Shown piece by piece: positions 36,915 through 54,074 of a DNA stretch of 64,000 bases (positions are counted from its first letter, which is position 1; every line of letters starts with the position of its first letter). The position numbers and the translations under genes were made by a program. Source of the DNA: Pseudomonas svalbardensis (GTDB taxonomy: Bacteria; Pseudomonadota; Gammaproteobacteria; Pseudomonadales; Pseudomonadaceae); assembly GCF_030053115.1 (NCBI RefSeq), contig NZ_CP125619.1:5598501-5662500 (forward strand). The letters are read 5' to 3'. The notes under the pieces are model-generated. The model was not told the origin of the DNA and searched no databases. It saw only the letters and a program-made list of their open reading frames with translations.

Positions 36915-37739
36915 TTACTTGCGACGACGGACGATCATTTTGTCGGTACGCTTATTACCACGAGTCTTCGCGCCCTTAGTCGGGAAGCCCCATGGCGATA
37001 CCGGATGACGACCACCAGAGGTACGACCTTCACCACCACCATGTGGGTGGTCAACCGGGTTCATGGCAACACCACGAACGGTTGGGCGAACGCCACGCCA
37101 GCGTTTGGCACCAGCTTTACCCAGCGAACGCAGGCTGTGCTCGGAGTTCGAGACTTCACCCAGGGTCGCGCGGCATTCAGCCAGCACTTTACGCATCTCA
37201 CCAGAACGCAGACGCAGGGTCACGTAGACACCTTCACGAGCGATCAGCTGAGCCGAAGCACCAGCGGAACGAGCGATTTGCGCGCCTTTACCTGGCTTCA
37301 ATTCGATGCCGTGTACGGTGCTACCAACTGGAATGTTACGCAGTTGCAGAGCGTTGCCCGGCTTGATCGGTGCCAGAGCACCTGCGATCAGCTGGTCGCC
37401 AGCACTCACGCCTTTAGGGGCGATGATGTAGCGACGCTCGCCATCTGCGTACAGCAGCAGAGCGATGTGAGCAGTACGGTTTGGATCGTATTCAATACGC
37501 TCGACAGTGGCAGAGATGCCATCTTTGTCGTTGCGACGGAAATCGACCAGACGATAATGCTGCTTATGGCCACCACCGATGTGACGAGTGGTAATACGAC
37601 CATTGTTGTTACGACCACCAGTCTTCGATTTTTTCTCGAGCAGCGGTGCGTGAGGAGCGCCTTTATGCAGCTCCTGGTTGACCACCTTGACCACAAAACG
37701 GCGGCCAGGGGAAGTCGGTTTGCATTTAACGATTGCCAT
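36915..37739 (-). CDS. rplB: 50S ribosomal protein L2
   Basis: The 274-residue protein has the L2 core motif [18 protein letters not shown] near the C-terminus, including the histidine close to the peptidyl transferase centre. It is a key protein for subunit association. Confidence 0.99.
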   Translation of the reverse strand: MAIVKCKPTSPGRRFVVKVVNQELHKGAPHAPLLEKKSKTGGRNNNGRITTRHIGGGHKQHYRLVDFRRNDKDGISATVERIEYDPNRTAHIALLLYADGERRYIIAPKGVSAGDQLIAGALAPIKPGNALQLRNIPVGSTVHGIELKPGKGAQIARSAGASAQLIAREGVYVTLRLRSGEMRKVLAECRATLGEVSNSEHSLRSLGKAGAKRWRGVRPTVRGVAMNPVDHPHGGGEGRTSGGRHPVSPWGFPTKGAKTRGNKRTDKMIVRRRK

Positions 37740-37753
37740 GATGCACCCCTTCC

Positions 37754-38053
37754 TTACTCAGCACTGCTGCTGAAATCGAGATCTTGGCCTGGCTGAAGGG
37801 AGATAACTGCCTTCTTCCAGTCATTACGCTTGCCCAGACCGCGAGCAGTGCGCTTGCTCTTACCCAGAACATTCAGGGTAGTAACACGCTCTACTTTCAC
37901 GCTGAACAGGCTTTCGACGGCCTTCTTGATTTCCAGCTTGGTTGCGTCAGTTGCAACCTTGAAAACGAACTGGCCTTTCTTGTCAGCCAGAACCGTAGCC
38001 TTCTCGGAAACGTGCGGGCCAAGCAGAACTTTAAATACGCGTTCCTGGTTCAT
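37754..38053 (-). CDS. rplW: 50S ribosomal protein L23
   Basis: The 99-residue protein begins [20 protein letters not shown] and contains [21 protein letters not shown]23 docks trigger factor and SRP at the exit. Its start overlaps the rplD stop by four bases. Confidence 0.98.
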
Positions 38054-38652
38054 CCCAGCAGCTCCTCGAATTTCTTCACGGCCGACACGGTGATCAACAC
38101 CTTGTCGTATGCGATCAGACTAACTGGATCGGAACCTTGCACGTCACGTACATCAACGTGTGGCAGGTTACGAGCAGCCAGGTACAGGTTCTGATCAACC
38201 ACTTCAGACACGATCAAGACGTCAGTCAGGCCCATGCCGGTCAGTTTGTTCAGCAGATCTTTGGTCTTCGGTGCATCAACAGCGAAGTCCTGAACCACAA
38301 CCAGACGATCAGTACGCACCAGCTCAGCAAGGATGGAACGCATTGCTGCGCGATACATCTTCTTGTTCAGCTTCTGAGTGTGATCCTGAGGACGAGCTGC
38401 GAAAGTGGTACCGCCGCCACGCCAGATTGGGCTACGGATAGTACCGGCACGAGCACGGCCAGTACCTTTCTGACGCCATGGGCGCTTACCGCCACCACGA
38501 ACGTCGGAACGGGTCTTTTGCTGCTTGCTACCTTGACGGCCGCCGGCCATGTAGGCCACGACTGCTTGGTGAACCAGCGTCTCGTTGAATTCGCCGCCAA
38601 ATGTCAGTTCGGAAACTTCGATCGCTTGAGCGTCATTTACATTTAATTGCAT
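38050..38652 (-). CDS. rplD: 50S ribosomal protein L4
   Basis: The 200-residue protein contains the tunnel loop region [20 protein letters not shown] and the Rossmann-like C-terminal half. In E. coli L4 represses the S10 operon through its leader; the S10 leader here is too short (about 60 bases) to contain the large E. coli structure. Confidence 0.98.
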
Positions 38653-38664
38653 GTCAGCTTCCCC

Positions 38665-39300
38665 TTAACCGCGAGCCTTGGCTGCTGGACGTACAACCAA
38701 GTTGCCGCCAGTAGCGCCAGGAACAGCGCCCTTGACCAACAACAGATTGCGTTCAGCGTCCACGCGCACTACTTCGAGGGACTGCACGGTCACGCGCTCA
38801 GCGCCCATATGACCGGACATTTTTTTGCCCTTGAATACACGACCAGGAGTCTGGCACTGGCCGATAGAGCCTGGAACGCGGTGGGACACGGAGTTACCGT
38901 GGGTATTATCTTGCCCGCGGAAATTCCAACGCTTGATCGTACCCTGGAAGCCTTTACCTTTGGACTGACCGGTTACATCAACCAGTTGACCAGCGGCGAA
39001 GATTTCAGCGTTGATCAGATCGCCGGCCTGGTACTCGCCTTCTTCAAGACGGAATTCCATTACGGTACGACCAGCGGCAACGTTCGCTTTAGCGAAGTGG
39101 CCAGCTTGAGCAGCTGTAACACGCGAAGCACGACGCTCGCCTACAGTGACTTGCACTGCACGATAGCCATCGGTCTCTTCAGTTTTGAACTGGGTGACGC
39201 GATTCGGTTCGATCTCAATGACCGTGACCGGAATGGAGACACCTTCTTCGGTGAAAATACGGGTCATACCGCATTTACGACCGACTACACCAATAGTCAT
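38665..39300 (-). CDS. rplC: 50S ribosomal protein L3
   Basis: The 211-residue protein begins [20 protein letters not shown] and includes [21 protein letters not shown], the L3 W-loop region that carries the glutamine methylated by PrmB in E. coli. The start at 39300 gives the family N-terminus. Confidence 0.98.
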   Translation of the reverse strand: MTIGVVGRKCGMTRIFTEEGVSIPVTVIEIEPNRVTQFKTEETDGYRAVQVTVGERRASRVTAAQAGHFAKANVAAGRTVMEFRLEEGEYQAGDLINAEIFAAGQLVDVTGQSKGKGFQGTIKRWNFRGQDNTHGNSVSHRVPGSIGQCQTPGRVFKGKKMSGHMGAERVTVQSLEVVRVDAERNLLLVKGAVPGATGGNLVVRPAAKARG

Positions 39301-39380
39301 GTTGTAAACCTCATGAGTGTACGGGGCTTTCACCCGCTATGGCCGCCCATTTCAGAGCGTTACACGACTAAGACCGAGTC

Positions 39381-39692
39381 TTAGCCGAGGCTGATCTGCA
39401 CTTCCACACCGGCCGCAAGATCAAGCTTCATAAGCGCATCAACGGTTTTATCCGTTGGCTGGACGATGTCCAGAACGCGCTTATGAGTACGGATCTCATA
39501 CTGGTCACGCGCGTCTTTGTTGACGTGCGGGGAGACCAGAACGGTGAACCGCTCTTTACGGGTAGGCAGTGGAATCGGACCACGCACTTGAGCACCAGTA
39601 CGTTTCGCGGTTTCCACGATTTCCTGGGTGGATTGGTCGATCAGGCGATGGTCAAAAGCCTTCAACCTGATACGGATTTGCTGATTTTGCAT
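39381..39692 (-). CDS. rpsJ: 30S ribosomal protein S10 (NusE)
   Basis: The 103-residue protein starts [20 protein letters not shown] and ends [12 protein letters not shown]10 doubles as transcription factor NusE. It is the first gene of the S10 operon and lies 63 bases downstream of a good promoter. Confidence 0.99.
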
Positions 39693-39754
39693 TGGATTTC
39701 AGACTCCGGCTGCTATTCCCAGCGAGCGCAATACGCCCGTTAAAAGGAGGCGCA

Positions 39755-39783
39755 ATTCTATAGACGGGCTACTACAGTGTCAA
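39755..39783 (-). promoter_or_regulatory. Promoter of the S10 operon
   Basis: On the minus strand a perfect -35 TTGACA (39778-39783), a 17-base spacer and -10 TAGAAT (39755-39760) lie between tuf and rpsJ. GC-rich sequence follows closely, as in stringently controlled promoters. Confidence 0.8.
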
Positions 39784-39789
39784 CCCAAT

Positions 39790-39819
39790 AAAAAAGCCCC
39801 CGCTAGGCGGGGGCTTTTT
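39790..39819 (-). terminator. Terminator of the str operon (after tuf)
   Basis: On the minus strand GCCCCCGC/GCGGGGGC with a three-base loop is followed by T6. It begins 15 bases past the tuf stop. Confidence 0.92.
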
Positions 39820-39833
39820 CAAGTCATCACTTA

Positions 39834-41027
39834 TTAAGCGATGATTTTGGCTACGACGCCAGCGCCGACGGTACGACCGCCTTCACGAATAGCGAAACGC
39901 AGACCGTCTTCCATTGCGATGGTTTTGATCAGGGTGACAACCATTTTGATGTTGTCGCCCGGCATTACCATTTCAACGCCTTCCGGCAGTTCGCAGTTAC
40001 CGGTCACGTCAGTGGTCCGGAAGTAGAACTGTGGACGGTAGCCTTTGAAGAACGGAGTGTGGCGACCGCCTTCTTCTTTGCTCAACACGTACACTTCAGC
40101 TTCGAAGGTAGTGTGCGGCTTAACCGAACCTGGCTTGACCAGAACCTGGCCACGCTCAACGTCGTCACGCTTGGTGCCGCGCAGCAGCACGCCGCAGTTC
40201 TCGCCAGCACGACCTTCGTCGAGCAGCTTACGGAACATTTCAACGCCAGTGCAGGTGGTGACAACGGTGTCACGCAGACCAACAATTTCCAGCGAATCCT
40301 GAACCTTGACGATACCGCGCTCGATACGACCAGTTACAACAGTACCGCGACCGGAGATCGAGAATACGTCTTCGATAGGCATCAGGAACGGCTTGTCGAT
40401 AACACGAACTGGATCTGGGATGTAGCTGTCCAGAGTCTCAACCAGTTTACGAACGGCAGTGGTGCCCATTTCGTTGTCGTCTTGGCCGTTCAGAGCCATC
40501 AGAGCCGAACCGATGATGATCGGAGTGTCATCACCTGGGAAGTCGTAAGTGCTCAACAGATCGCGCACTTCCATCTCAACCAGTTCCAGCAGTTCAGCGT
40601 CGTCAACCATGTCAGCCTTGTTCAGGAAGACAACGATGTACGGAACGCCAACCTGACGGGACAGCAGGATGTGCTCACGGGTTTGTGGCATCGGACCATC
40701 AGCGGCCGAGCAAACCAGGATAGCGCCATCCATTTGAGCAGCACCGGTGATCATGTTCTTCACATAGTCAGCGTGACCTGGGCAGTCAACGTGAGCGTAG
40801 TGACGGATCAGCGAGTTGTATTCAACGTGCGCGGTGTTGATGGTGATACCACGAGCCTTTTCTTCCGGAGCGCTGTCGATCTTGTCGAAAGCAACAGCGG
40901 CCGAACCGAAAACTTCGGAGCAGACGCGAGTCAGAGCAGCGGTCAGCGTGGTTTTACCATGGTCAACGTGACCGATGGTGCCAACGTTGACGTGCGGGAG
41001 GTCACGTACAAATTTTTCTTTAGCCAC
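39834..41027 (-). CDS. tufA: Elongation factor Tu, str-operon copy
   Basis: The 397-residue GTPase delivers aminoacyl-tRNA to the ribosome. GTP motifs are intact: GHVDHGKTT (residues 19-27), DCPGH, and NKAD. It differs from the second copy at 56405-57598 at 28 positions by direct comparison. The N-terminus (KFVRDLPH) and C-terminus (VVAKIIA) depart from the usual EF-Tu sequence more than the other copy does. It is the last gene of rpsL-rpsG-fusA-tuf, 31 bases after fusA. Confidence 0.98.
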   Translation of the reverse strand: MAKEKFVRDLPHVNVGTIGHVDHGKTTLTAALTRVCSEVFGSAAVAFDKIDSAPEEKARGITINTAHVEYNSLIRHYAHVDCPGHADYVKNMITGAAQMDGAILVCSAADGPMPQTREHILLSRQVGVPYIVVFLNKADMVDDAELLELVEMEVRDLLSTYDFPGDDTPIIIGSALMALNGQDDNEMGTTAVRKLVETLDSYIPDPVRVIDKPFLMPIEDVFSISGRGTVVTGRIERGIVKVQDSLEIVGLRDTVVTTCTGVEMFRKLLDEGRAGENCGVLLRGTKRDDVERGQVLVKPGSVKPHTTFEAEVYVLSKEEGGRHTPFFKGYRPQFYFRTTDVTGNCELPEGVEMVMPGDNIKMVVTLIKTIAMEDGLRFAIREGGRTVGAGVVAKIIA

Positions 41028-41058
41028 GACAATTAACTCCTAGCCTAAAGGGGCTGAA

Positions 41059-43164
41059 TCAGCCTTGTTTTTTGGTAACAGTTTCGACGATATGCGACGG
41101 AGCTGTATTGTATTTTTTGAATTCCATAGAGTAGCTTGCGCGACCTTGGGACATGGAACGAACGTCGGTCGCATAACCGAACATTTCACCCAACGGAACT
41201 TCGGCACGAATCACTTTGCCGGAAACCGTGTCTTCCATACCCAGGATCATGCCGCGACGACGGTTAAGGTCGCCCATCACGTCACCCATATAGTCTTCAG
41301 GTGTAACAACCTCTACCGCCATGATCGGCTCAAGCAACTCACCACCGCCCTTCTGGGCCAGCTGCTTGGTCGCCATGGAAGCAGCCACCTTAAACGCCAT
41401 CTCGTTGGAGTCGACGTCGTGGTAGGAACCATCAAACACGGTAGCCTTCAGGCCGATCAGCGGATAGCCGGCGACAACGCCGTTCTTCATCTGCTCTTCG
41501 ATACCCTTCTGGATAGCCGGGATGTATTCCTTAGGAACCACACCACCCACTACTTCGTTCACGAATTGCAGACCTTCCTGACCTTCGTCAGCAGGCGCAA
41601 AACGAATCCAGCAGTGACCAAACTGGCCACGACCGCCGGATTGACGAACGAACTTACCTTCGATTTCACAGTTCTTCGTGATGCGCTCACGATAGGAAAC
41701 CTGAGGCTTGCCGATGTTGGCTTCGACGTTGAACTCACGGCGCATCCGGTCAACCAGGATGTCCAGGTGCAACTCGCCCATGCCAGAGATGATCGTTTGA
41801 CCAGTCTCTTCATCAGTCTTGACGCGGAAAGATGGATCTTCCTGAGCGAGCTTGCCCAGAGCGACACCCATTTTTTCCTGGTCGTCCTTGGTCTTAGGCT
41901 CTACGGCAACCGAAATAACCGGCTCCGGGAAGTCCATGCGAACCAGGATAATTGGCTTGGCAGCGTCGCACAAAGTTTCACCAGTGGTGACGTCCTTCAT
42001 GCCGATCAAGGCCGCGATGTCACCAGCACGCACTTCCTTGATTTCTTCACGGGCGTTTGCGTGCATTTGCACCATACGACCCACGCGCTCTTTCTTGCCC
42101 TTGACCGAGTTGATCACGCCGTCGCCGGAGGCCAACACGCCCGAGTAAACGCGGACGAACGTCAAGGTACCCACGAATGGGTCGGTAGCGATTTTGAAAG
42201 CCAGAGCCGAGAACGGCTCGCTGTCATCTGCGTGACGCTCCAGGTCGATAGTCTCGTCATCCGGGTCAGTACCCTTGATGGCAGGAATATCAACTGGTGC
42301 AGGCAGGTAATCGATAACGGCGTCGAGAACCAGGGGAACGCCCTTGTTCTTGAAGGAAGAACCACAAACAGCCAGAACGATCTCACCAGCGATAGTACGC
42401 TGACGCAGAGCGGCCTTGATTTCCGCGTTGGTGAGTTCCTCACCTTCGAGGTACTTGTTCATCAGCTCTTCGCTGGCTTCGGCCGCAGCCTCAACCATGT
42501 TGCCGCGCCACTCGTCAGCCAATTCCTGCAGTTCAGCAGGGATAGGCTTGCGAACTGGAACCATGCCTTTGTCAGCATCATTCCAGTAAACAGCTTCCAT
42601 GGCCATCAGATCGATCTGACCCTGAAAGTTGTCTTCGGAACCGATAGCCAACTGGATTGGCACCGGGGTGTGACCCAGACGCTGCTTGATCTGACCGATC
42701 ACGCGCAGGAAGTTCGCACCAGCACGGTCCATCTTGTTTACGTAAACAAGACGTGGAACGCCGTACTTGTTGGCTTGACGCCATACGGTTTCCGACTGAG
42801 GCTCAACGCCCGAGGTACCACAAAACACAACGACCGCGCCGTCGAGAACACGCAGGGAACGCTCAACTTCAATGGTGAAGTCAACGTGGCCCGGGGTGTC
42901 AATGACGTTGAAGCGGTATTGGTCTTTGTGCTGCTTCTCGGAACCCTGCCAGAAGGCGGTAATAGCAGCAGAAGTAATGGTAATACCACGCTCCTGCTCC
43001 TGAACCATCCAGTCTGTGGTCGCGGCGCCGTCATGCACCTCGCCCATCTTGTGACTTTTGCCAGTGTAAAAAAGGACGCGCTCGGTGGTGGTGGTTTTAC
43101 CAGCATCCACGTGAGCAACGATACCAATGTTACGGTAGCGATTAATCGGTGTTGTACGAGCCAT
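41059..43164 (-). CDS. fusA: Elongation factor G
   Basis: The 701-residue translocase has the G1 motif [13 protein letters not shown] near residue 17, [17 protein letters not shown], and domains II to V in the usual order, ending with [15 protein letters not shown]. It lies between rpsG and tuf. A long antisense open frame opposite this gene has no support. Confidence 0.99.
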   Translation of the reverse strand: MARTTPINRYRNIGIVAHVDAGKTTTTERVLFYTGKSHKMGEVHDGAATTDWMVQEQERGITITSAAITAFWQGSEKQHKDQYRFNVIDTPGHVDFTIEVERSLRVLDGAVVVFCGTSGVEPQSETVWRQANKYGVPRLVYVNKMDRAGANFLRVIGQIKQRLGHTPVPIQLAIGSEDNFQGQIDLMAMEAVYWNDADKGMVPVRKPIPAELQELADEWRGNMVEAAAEASEELMNKYLEGEELTNAEIKAALRQRTIAGEIVLAVCGSSFKNKGVPLVLDAVIDYLPAPVDIPAIKGTDPDDETIDLERHADDSEPFSALAFKIATDPFVGTLTFVRVYSGVLASGDGVINSVKGKKERVGRMVQMHANAREEIKEVRAGDIAALIGMKDVTTGETLCDAAKPIILVRMDFPEPVISVAVEPKTKDDQEKMGVALGKLAQEDPSFRVKTDEETGQTIISGMGELHLDILVDRMRREFNVEANIGKPQVSYRERITKNCEIEGKFVRQSGGRGQFGHCWIRFAPADEGQEGLQFVNEVVGGVVPKEYIPAIQKGIEEQMKNGVVAGYPLIGLKATVFDGSYHDVDSNEMAFKVAASMATKQLAQKGGGELLEPIMAVEVVTPEDYMGDVMGDLNRRRGMILGMEDTVSGKVIRAEVPLGEMFGYATDVRSMSQGRASYSMEFKKYNTAPSHIVETVTKKQG

Positions 43165-43194
43165 AAAGCCCTCGCAAAATTAGTGACGCTAAAA

Positions 43195-43686
<492 letters not shown>

Positions 43687-43783
43687 TCAGGTTCGCTCGG
43701 AATCGGTGCCCTTACGGGACGCCTCCGACCTTACTCTTATCGACTCAGAAAAATAGAAAATCAGTTTTTACAAAAAGCCGCTA

Positions 43784-44155
43784 CTACTTAGGCTTCTTGG
43801 TACCGTACTTCGAACGACCCTGGTTACGACCTTTAACACCGGAAGTATCCAAAGAACCGCGCACGGTGTGGTAACGAACACCTGGCAAGTCTTTTACACG
43901 ACCGCCGCGGATCAGTACCACGCTGTGCTCTTGCAGGTTGTGGCCTTCACCGCCGATGTACGAGGAAACCTCGAAACCGTTGGTCAGACGCACACGGCAT
44001 ACTTTACGCAGTGCCGAGTTAGGTTTTTTCGGCGTGGTGGTATACACACGGGTGCATACGCCACGACGTTGCGGGCAGTTCTGCAGCGCAGGCACGTCGG
44101 ATTTCTCGACGATACGCTTACGCGGCTGACGTACCAGCTGGTTGATAGTTGCCAT
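43784..44155 (-). CDS. rpsL: 30S ribosomal protein S12
   Basis: The 123-residue protein contains [14 protein letters not shown] and [13 protein letters not shown]. The lysines changed in streptomycin-resistant mutants are wild type in both motifs. The aspartate in the second motif is the known beta-methylthiolation site, relevant because a YcaO protein is encoded at 1686-3890. First gene of the str operon. Confidence 0.99.
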   Translation of the reverse strand: MATINQLVRQPRKRIVEKSDVPALQNCPQRRGVCTRVYTTTPKKPNSALRKVCRVRLTNGFEVSSYIGGEGHNLQEHSVVLIRGGRVKDLPGVRYHTVRGSLDTSGVKGRNQGRSKYGTKKPK

Positions 44156-44246
44156 CTACTAGCTCCACTGTTGTCTTGCGACGCTATTGTCTTGCAAGAA
44201 AAGCAAAATGGCAGGAACGAATTCCCGCCAAATTTAGGGGTACAAG

Positions 44247-44275
44247 AGTCTAAAGAGGATCTTGCCCCCAGTCAA
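44247..44275 (-). promoter_or_regulatory. Promoter of the str operon
   Basis: On the minus strand -35 TTGACT (44270-44275), 17-base spacer, -10 TAGACT (44247-44252), about 90 bases upstream of rpsL and beyond the end of rpoC. Confidence 0.75.
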
Positions 44276-44280
44276 GGAAA

Positions 44281-44349
44281 GGCCCTGACCTCCCCACTCA
44301 TCCAACCTCGACAAATTGTCTCGATTCGATGAACGGAACGATCAGGGCC
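44281..44349 (-). repeat. Long-range inverted repeat after rpoC
   Basis: GGCCCTGA (44281-44288) mirrors TCAGGGCC (44342-44349) across a 53-base loop that itself contains short dyads. The minus-strand sequence then reads TTTCCTTGACT. It could mark the 3' end of the rpoBC transcript, but the T run is weak. Confidence 0.35.
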
Positions 44350-44371
44350 TCTCGCTCATTTACTTCCGAAC

Positions 44372-47300
44372 TCAGTTACCGCTCGAGTTCAGTGCTTCGG
44401 TCAGTGCCGCTTCCACTTCACTGGCGCTTACGCGCAACGGTTTGTCAGCATCACGGCGGCGCTTGCGCTCGCTGTGATAAGCCAGACCGGTACCCGCCGG
44501 GATCAGACGACCCACGACCACGTTTTCTTTCAGGCCGCGCAGGTAATCGCGCTTGCCGGTAACCGCCGCTTCGGTCAGTACGCGAGTGGTTTCCTGGAAG
44601 GAAGCCGCCGAGATGAACGATTCGGTGGACAACGACGCCTTGGTGATACCCAACAGCACGCGAGTGAACTTGGAAACGAATTTCTCGTCCCCCGCCAGAC
44701 GCTCGTTCTCTACCAGAACGTGAGTCAACTCCATCTGGTCGCCCTTGATGAAAGTCGAGTCGCCGGATTCAGCGATTTCAACCTTACGCAACATCTGACG
44801 CAGGATGGTCTCGATGTGCTTGTCGTTGATCTTCACGCCTTGCAGACGATAAACGTCCTGGATCTCGTTCACGATGTACTTGGCCAGCGCACTCACACCC
44901 AGCAGACGCAGGATGTCGTGTGGATCGCTCGGGCCGTCGGAGATAACTTCGCCGCGGTTTACCTGTTCGCCTTCGAAGACGTTCAGGTGACGCCACTTCG
45001 GAATCAGCTCTTCGTACGGATCGGTGCCGTCGTTCGGAGTGATAACCAGACGGCGTTTGCCTTTGGTCTCTTTACCGAACGCGATGGTGCCGCTGACTTC
45101 AGCCAGAATCGAGGCTTCTTTCGGACGACGTGCTTCGAACAAGTCGGCAACACGCGGCAGACCACCGGTGATGTCACGGGTCTTCGAAGTCTCTTGCGGG
45201 ATACGAGCGATAACATCACCGATCGCAATCTTCGCACCATCCGCTACACCAACCAGGGCGTTAGCAGGCAGGAAGTACTGAGCAATTACGTCAGTACCCG
45301 GCAGCAAGAGATCCTTGCCGTTGTCATCAACCATCTTCACAGCAGGACGGATATCTTTACCGGCAGCCGGACGGTCTTTGGCGTCGAGTACTTCAATGTT
45401 GGTCATACCGGTCAATTCGTCAGTCTGACGCTTGATCGTGATGCCTTCTTCCATGCCCACGTAGGTCACGGTACCTTTCATTTCGGTAACGATTGGGTGA
45501 GTGTGCGGATCCCACTTGGCCACGATTGCGCCAGCGTCGACCTTGTCACCTTCTTTAACCGAAATCACAGCACCGTACGGCAGCTTGTAACGCTCGCGCT
45601 CACGACCGAAGTCATCAGCGATTGCCAGCTCACCCGAACGGGACACAGCAACCAGGCAACCATCCACTCGCTCAACGTGCTTCAGGTTGTGCAGACGGAC
45701 GGTACCGCCATTCTTCACCTGAACGCTGTCCGCAGCGGAGGTCCGGCTTGCCGCACCACCGATGTGGAACGTACGCATGGTCAGCTGGGTACCCGGCTCA
45801 CCGATGGACTGGGCAGCAATAACGCCGACCGCTTCACCGATGTTCACCTGGTGACCACGAGCCAGGTCACGGCCGTAGCACTTGGCGCAAATGCCGTAGC
45901 GGGTTTCGCAGCTGATCGGCGAACGCACGATCACTTCATCGATGCTGTTCAGCTCGATGAACTCAACCCACTTCTCGTCTACCAGTGTGCCGGCAGGAAC
46001 GATGATTTCTTCGGTACCTGGCTTGAACACGTCACGAGCAATAACACGACCCAATACGCGCTCACCCAGCGGCTCAACAACGTCACCGCCTTCAATGTGC
46101 GGAGTCATTACCAGGCCATGCTCGGTGCCGCAATCGATCTCGGTCACAACCAGATCCTGCGCCACGTCTACCAGACGACGAGTCAGGTAACCGGAGTTCG
46201 CAGTTTTCAATGCGGTATCCGCCAAACCTTTACGAGCACCGTGAGTGGAGATGAAGTACTGAAGTACGCTCAAACCTTCACGGAAGTTCGCAGTAATCGG
46301 CGTTTCGATGATGGAACCGTCCGGCTTGGCCATCAGGCCACGCATACCGGCGAGCTGACGGATCTGCGCAGCAGAACCCCGTGCGCCCGAGTCGGCCATC
46401 ATGTACATCGAGTTGAAAGACTCTTGGTCGACTTCGACGCCATGGCGGTCGATGACTTTCTCTTTCGAGAGGTTGGCCATCATTGCCTTGGAAACTTCGT
46501 CGTTCGCCTTGGACCAAAGGTCGATCACTTTGTTGTACTTCTCGCCCTGGGTTACCAGGCCGGAGGCGTACTGACTTTCGATCTCTTTCACTTCATCAGT
46601 AGCAGCATTGATGATGCGGGCTTTTTCATCCGGGATAACGAAGTCGTTAACACCGATGGAAACGCCGGAAATGGTCGAATAGGCAAAACCGGTGTACATC
46701 AACTGGTCAGCGAAGATCACGGTCTCTTTCAAACCAACCACGCGGTAGCATTGGTTGATCAGCTTGGAGATCGCCTTTTTCTTCATCGGCTGGTTGACGA
46801 CGTCGTACGACAGGCCAGGTGGAACAACCTGGAACAGCAGCGCACGGCCGACAGTGGTGTCGACGATACGGGTGTTCTTGACGCTGCCGCCATCACGATC
46901 GTTGACGGTTTCGTTGATCCGCACTTTGACTTTAGCGTGCAGTGCGGCTTCGCCAGCACGGAACACACGGTCAACTTCTTGCAGATCCGCGAACACACGA
47001 CCTTCGCCCTTGGCGTTGATCGCTTCACGAGTCATGTAGTACAGACCCAATACAACGTCCTGCGACGGAACGATGATTGGCTCACCGTTGGCTGGCGACA
47101 GAATGTTGTTGGTCGACATCATCAACGCACGCGCTTCCAACTGGGCTTCCAGTGTCAGCGGTACGTGCACGGCCATTTGGTCGCCGTCGAAGTCGGCGTT
47201 GTACGCAGCACAGACCAGAGGGTGCAGCTGGATAGCCTTACCTTCGATCAGTACCGGTTCAAACGCCTGGATACCCAGACGGTGAAGGGTCGGCGCACGG

Positions 47301-48571
47301 TTGAGGAGAACCGGGTGTTCACGGATCACTTCAGCGAGAACGTCCCAAACTTCCGGCAGCTCGCGCTCGACCATCTTCTTGGCAGCTTTGATGGTGGTAG
47401 CGAGACCACGCATTTCCAGCTTGCCGAAAATGAACGGCTTGAACAGCTCGAGAGCCATTTTCTTCGGCAGACCGCACTGGTGCAGACGCAGGGTCGGACC
47501 TACGGTAATTACCGAACGACCGGAGTAGTCAACACGCTTACCGAGCAAGTTCTGACGGAAACGACCTTGTTTACCCTTGATCATGTCAGCCAGGGATTTC
47601 AGAGGACGCTTGTTGGAACCAGTGATAGCGCGGCCACGACGACCGTTATCGAGCAGTGCGTCGACAGCTTCCTGCAACATACGCTTTTCGTTGCGCACGA
47701 TGATGTCCGGAGCGGACAGATCAAGCAGGCGCTTCAAGCGGTTGTTACGGTTGATCACTCGACGATACAGATCGTTGAGGTCGGAAGTCGCGAAGCGACC
47801 GCCATCCAGCGGGACCAGTGGACGCAGATCTGGCGGCAGAACCGGCAGAACGGTCAGCACCATCCATTCTGGAAGGTTGCCGGAACCCTGGAAGGCTTCC
47901 ATCAACTTCAGACGCTTGGACAGCTTCTTGATTTTGGTTTCGGAGTTGGTTTGCGGAATTTCTTCACGCAGACGGCCAATCTCGTGCTCCAGATCGATAG
48001 CGTGCAGCAGTTCGCGGACCGCTTCGGCACCCATGCGAGCATCGAAATCGTCGCCAAACTCTTCCAGCGCTTCGAAGTACTGCTCGTCGTTGAGCAGCTG
48101 ACCTTTTTCAAGGGTGGTCATGCCTGGATCGATAACGACATAGCTCTCGAAGTAGAGAACGCGTTCGATATCACGCAGGGTCATGTCCATCAGCAAGCCG
48201 ATACGCGACGGCAGCGACTTCAGGAACCAGATGTGGGCAACTGGCGAGGCCAGCTCGATGTGCGCCATGCGCTCGCGACGAACTTTGGCCAGCGCGACTT
48301 CAACGCCGCACTTCTCGCAGATCACACCACGGTGCTTCAAGCGCTTGTACTTACCGCACAGGCACTCGTAATCCTTTACCGGGCCAAAGATCTTGGCGCA
48401 GAACAGGCCGTCACGTTCAGGTTTGAACGTACGGTAGTTAATGGTTTCCGGCTTTTTAACTTCACCGAACGACCACGAACGGATCATCTCAGGCGATGCC
48501 AATCCAATACGGATGGCGTCGAACTCTTCGACTTGACCCTGGTTTTTCAGCAAATTCAGTAGGTCTTTCAA
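44372..48571 (-). CDS. rpoC: RNA polymerase beta' subunit
   Basis: The 1399-residue subunit carries the catalytic [10 protein letters not shown] motif (about residue 458), the N-terminal zinc site ([20 protein letters not shown], about 70-90) and the second zinc site ([13 protein letters not shown], about 815-895). It starts with TTG at 48571, preceded by AGGAGG seven bases upstream. It follows rpoB by 64 bases. Confidence 0.99.
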   Translation of the reverse strand: MKDLLNLLKNQGQVEEFDAIRIGLASPEMIRSWSFGEVKKPETINYRTFKPERDGLFCAKIFGPVKDYECLCGKYKRLKHRGVICEKCGVEVALAKVRRERMAHIELASPVAHIWFLKSLPSRIGLLMDMTLRDIERVLYFESYVVIDPGMTTLEKGQLLNDEQYFEALEEFGDDFDARMGAEAVRELLHAIDLEHEIGRLREEIPQTNSETKIKKLSKRLKLMEAFQGSGNLPEWMVLTVLPVLPPDLRPLVPLDGGRFATSDLNDLYRRVINRNNRLKRLLDLSAPDIIVRNEKRMLQEAVDALLDNGRRGRAITGSNKRPLKSLADMIKGKQGRFRQNLLGKRVDYSGRSVITVGPTLRLHQCGLPKKMALELFKPFIFGKLEMRGLATTIKAAKKMVERELPEVWDVLAEVIREHPVLLNRAPTLHRLGIQAFEPVLIEGKAIQLHPLVCAAYNADFDGDQMAVHVPLTLEAQLEARALMMSTNNILSPANGEPIIVPSQDVVLGLYYMTREAINAKGEGRVFADLQEVDRVFRAGEAALHAKVKVRINETVNDRDGGSVKNTRIVDTTVGRALLFQVVPPGLSYDVVNQPMKKKAISKLINQCYRVVGLKETVIFADQLMYTGFAYSTISGVSIGVNDFVIPDEKARIINAATDEVKEIESQYASGLVTQGEKYNKVIDLWSKANDEVSKAMMANLSKEKVIDRHGVEVDQESFNSMYMMADSGARGSAAQIRQLAGMRGLMAKPDGSIIETPITANFREGLSVLQYFISTHGARKGLADTALKTANSGYLTRRLVDVAQDLVVTEIDCGTEHGLVMTPHIEGGDVVEPLGERVLGRVIARDVFKPGTEEIIVPAGTLVDEKWVEFIELNSIDEVIVRSPISCETRYGICAKCYGRDLARGHQVNIGEAVGVIAAQSIGEPGTQLTMRTFHIGGAASRTSAADSVQVKNGGTVRLHNLKHVERVDGCLVAVSRSGELAIADDFGRERERYKLPYGAVISVKEGDKVDAGAIVAKWDPHTHPIVTEMKGTVTYVGMEEGITIKRQTDELTGMTNIEVLDAKDRPAAGKDIRPAVKMVDDNGKDLLLPGTDVIAQYFLPANALVGVADGAKIAIGDVIARIPQETSKTRDITGGLPRVADLFEARRPKEASILAEVSGTIAFGKETKGKRRLVITPNDGTDPYEELIPKWRHLNVFEGEQVNRGEVISDGPSDPHDILRLLGVSALAKYIVNEIQDVYRLQGVKINDKHIETILRQMLRKVEIAESGDSTFIKGDQMELTHVLVENERLAGDEKFVSKFTRVLLGITKASLSTESFISAASFQETTRVLTEAAVTGKRDYLRGLKENVVVGRLIPAGTGLAYHSERKRRRDADKPLRVSASEVEAALTEALNSSGN

Positions 48572-48635
48572 GGCCTTTCCTCCTGGCGGAGCAGAGAGCG
48601 GGCAATCCTGCCCCGCTCTCGATTCGCGTCACGTG

Positions 48636-52709
<4,074 letters not shown>

Positions 52710-52854
52710 CAGCGTTCCCCAGCTTGGTCACCTGCTTGTTTGGCCCCTCCCGACGGGAGCAGCCAGAAAATCGTGCAAACCCCATGGTTTGCGCCACCGC
52801 ATCGGGTGGTTACAGCTCGTTATCAACACCGACCCAGTCGGCTGCCAATAACGG

Positions 52855-52882
52855 AAAAAGGCCGGTGGCAAGAGCCACCAGC
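52855..52882 (-). terminator. Attenuator-like hairpin between rplL and rpoB
   Basis: On the minus strand CTGGTGGC-TCTT-GCCACCGG is followed by CCTTTTTCC. The stem has one weak pair. A partial terminator at this joint is known in E. coli, where it lowers rpoBC expression relative to rplJL. Confidence 0.65.
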
Positions 52883-52929
52883 CATCAGCCTTTCGCTTAA
52901 CGCTCGGGCTGGAGACGCAAAGTCGATGC

Positions 52930-53295
52930 TTACTTCAGCTCGACTTTAGCGCCTGCTTCTTCCAGAGTGGCTTTGGCTTTGTCAGCTGCGTCTTTCGAAA
53001 CAGCTTCCAGAACCATGCCAGGAGCGCCGTCAACTACAGCCTTGGCTTCTTTCAAGCCCAGACCGGTCAGTTCACGTACTGCCTTGATCACGTTAACTTT
53101 CTTCTCGCCAGCTTCCAGCAGCATGACGTTGAATTCAGTTTGTTCTTCAACAACGGCAGCGACAGCAGCTGGACCAGCGGAAGCAGCGGCAGCGGAAACG
53201 CCGAACTTCTCTTCCATGGCCTTGATCAGCTCAACGATTTCCAGAACGGATTTTTCGCCGATTGCTTCGATGATTTGGTCGTTAGTCAGAGACAT
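52930..53295 (-). CDS. rplL: 50S ribosomal protein L7/L12
   Basis: The 121-residue stalk protein has an N-terminal dimerisation helix, an Ala-rich hinge (about residues 37-52), and the C-terminal factor-binding domain with [20 protein letters not shown]. It follows rplJ by 80 bases. Confidence 0.98.
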   Translation of the reverse strand: MSLTNDQIIEAIGEKSVLEIVELIKAMEEKFGVSAAAASAGPAAVAAVVEEQTEFNVMLLEAGEKKVNVIKAVRELTGLGLKEAKAVVDGAPGMVLEAVSKDAADKAKATLEEAGAKVELK

Positions 53296-53375
53296 GACTA
53301 TAAATTCCTGTATTGGGGTGACAGCCTACGCGGCCATCGAAATAAACAATAAACGCTGAAAGGAGTCGCTCAGCC

Positions 53376-53876
53376 TTAGGCTGCGGCAGCTTCTTTCTGG
53401 TCGCGAAGAGCCGCCAGAGTACGAGCCAATTTGCTGGTTGCGCCTTGAATCACGCTCATCAGCTGGGAAATTGCTTCGTCACGGGTCGGCAGGCTTGCCA
53501 GTACGTCGATCTGATTAGCCGCGAGGAACTTGCCCTCGAACGCAGCTGCCTTGATCTCGAACTTGTCCTGACCTTTTGCGAACTCTTTGAAGATACGGGC
53601 AGCAGCGCCCGGATGATCTTTGGAGAATGCAATCAAGGTCGGGCCGGTGAACACGTCGTTGAGCACGTCATATTGAGTGCCAGCAACGGCGCGCTTGAGC
53701 AGGGTGTTACGCACAACACGTACGTATACGCCAGCTTCACGAGCCTCTTTACGGAGTCCGGTCATAGCGCCTACTGTTACGCCACGGGCATCAGCCACGA
53801 CAGCGGACAGAGCAACTTGGGCAGCCTTGTTGACTTCAGCGACGATGGCCTTCTTGTCTTCAAGTTTAATTGCCAC
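53376..53876 (-). CDS. rplJ: 50S ribosomal protein L10
   Basis: The 166-residue protein begins [20 protein letters not shown] and contains [20 protein letters not shown]. It anchors L7/L12 dimers and, with them, represses its own operon by binding the leader. A 198-base leader precedes it. Confidence 0.98.
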   Translation of the reverse strand: MAIKLEDKKAIVAEVNKAAQVALSAVVADARGVTVGAMTGLRKEAREAGVYVRVVRNTLLKRAVAGTQYDVLNDVFTGPTLIAFSKDHPGAAARIFKEFAKGQDKFEIKAAAFEGKFLAANQIDVLASLPTRDEAISQLMSVIQGATSKLARTLAALRDQKEAAAA

Positions 53877-53879
53877 GGG

Positions 53880-54066
53880 AAAAACTCCTGCTTGTTACCG
53901 TTTCATCCAACCGAGGTCAGATGTCGTTTTGGTGTCTGATTCGGTAAGGAACCGGGAGCACCATCTGCGTAGGCTTGAGGTTTAAGACTTGCGTCGCCTA
54001 CGGTCTTGGATAGCCCCCGCCAGGCAGGGACCCCAATCTTTCAATTGGCGCAATCGCTTGCGCCAA
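53880..54066 (-). promoter_or_regulatory. L10 leader region
   Basis: The rplA-rplJ gap is 198 bases with no ORF. It begins with a perfect hairpin (TTGGCGCAA-GCGA-TTGCGCCAA, 54045-54066 on the minus strand), then GC-rich dyads around 54011-54040. Position and length match the L10(L12)4-binding autoregulatory leader of other gammaproteobacteria; I did not fold it. Confidence 0.55.
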
Positions 54067-54074
54067 TTTTTGTC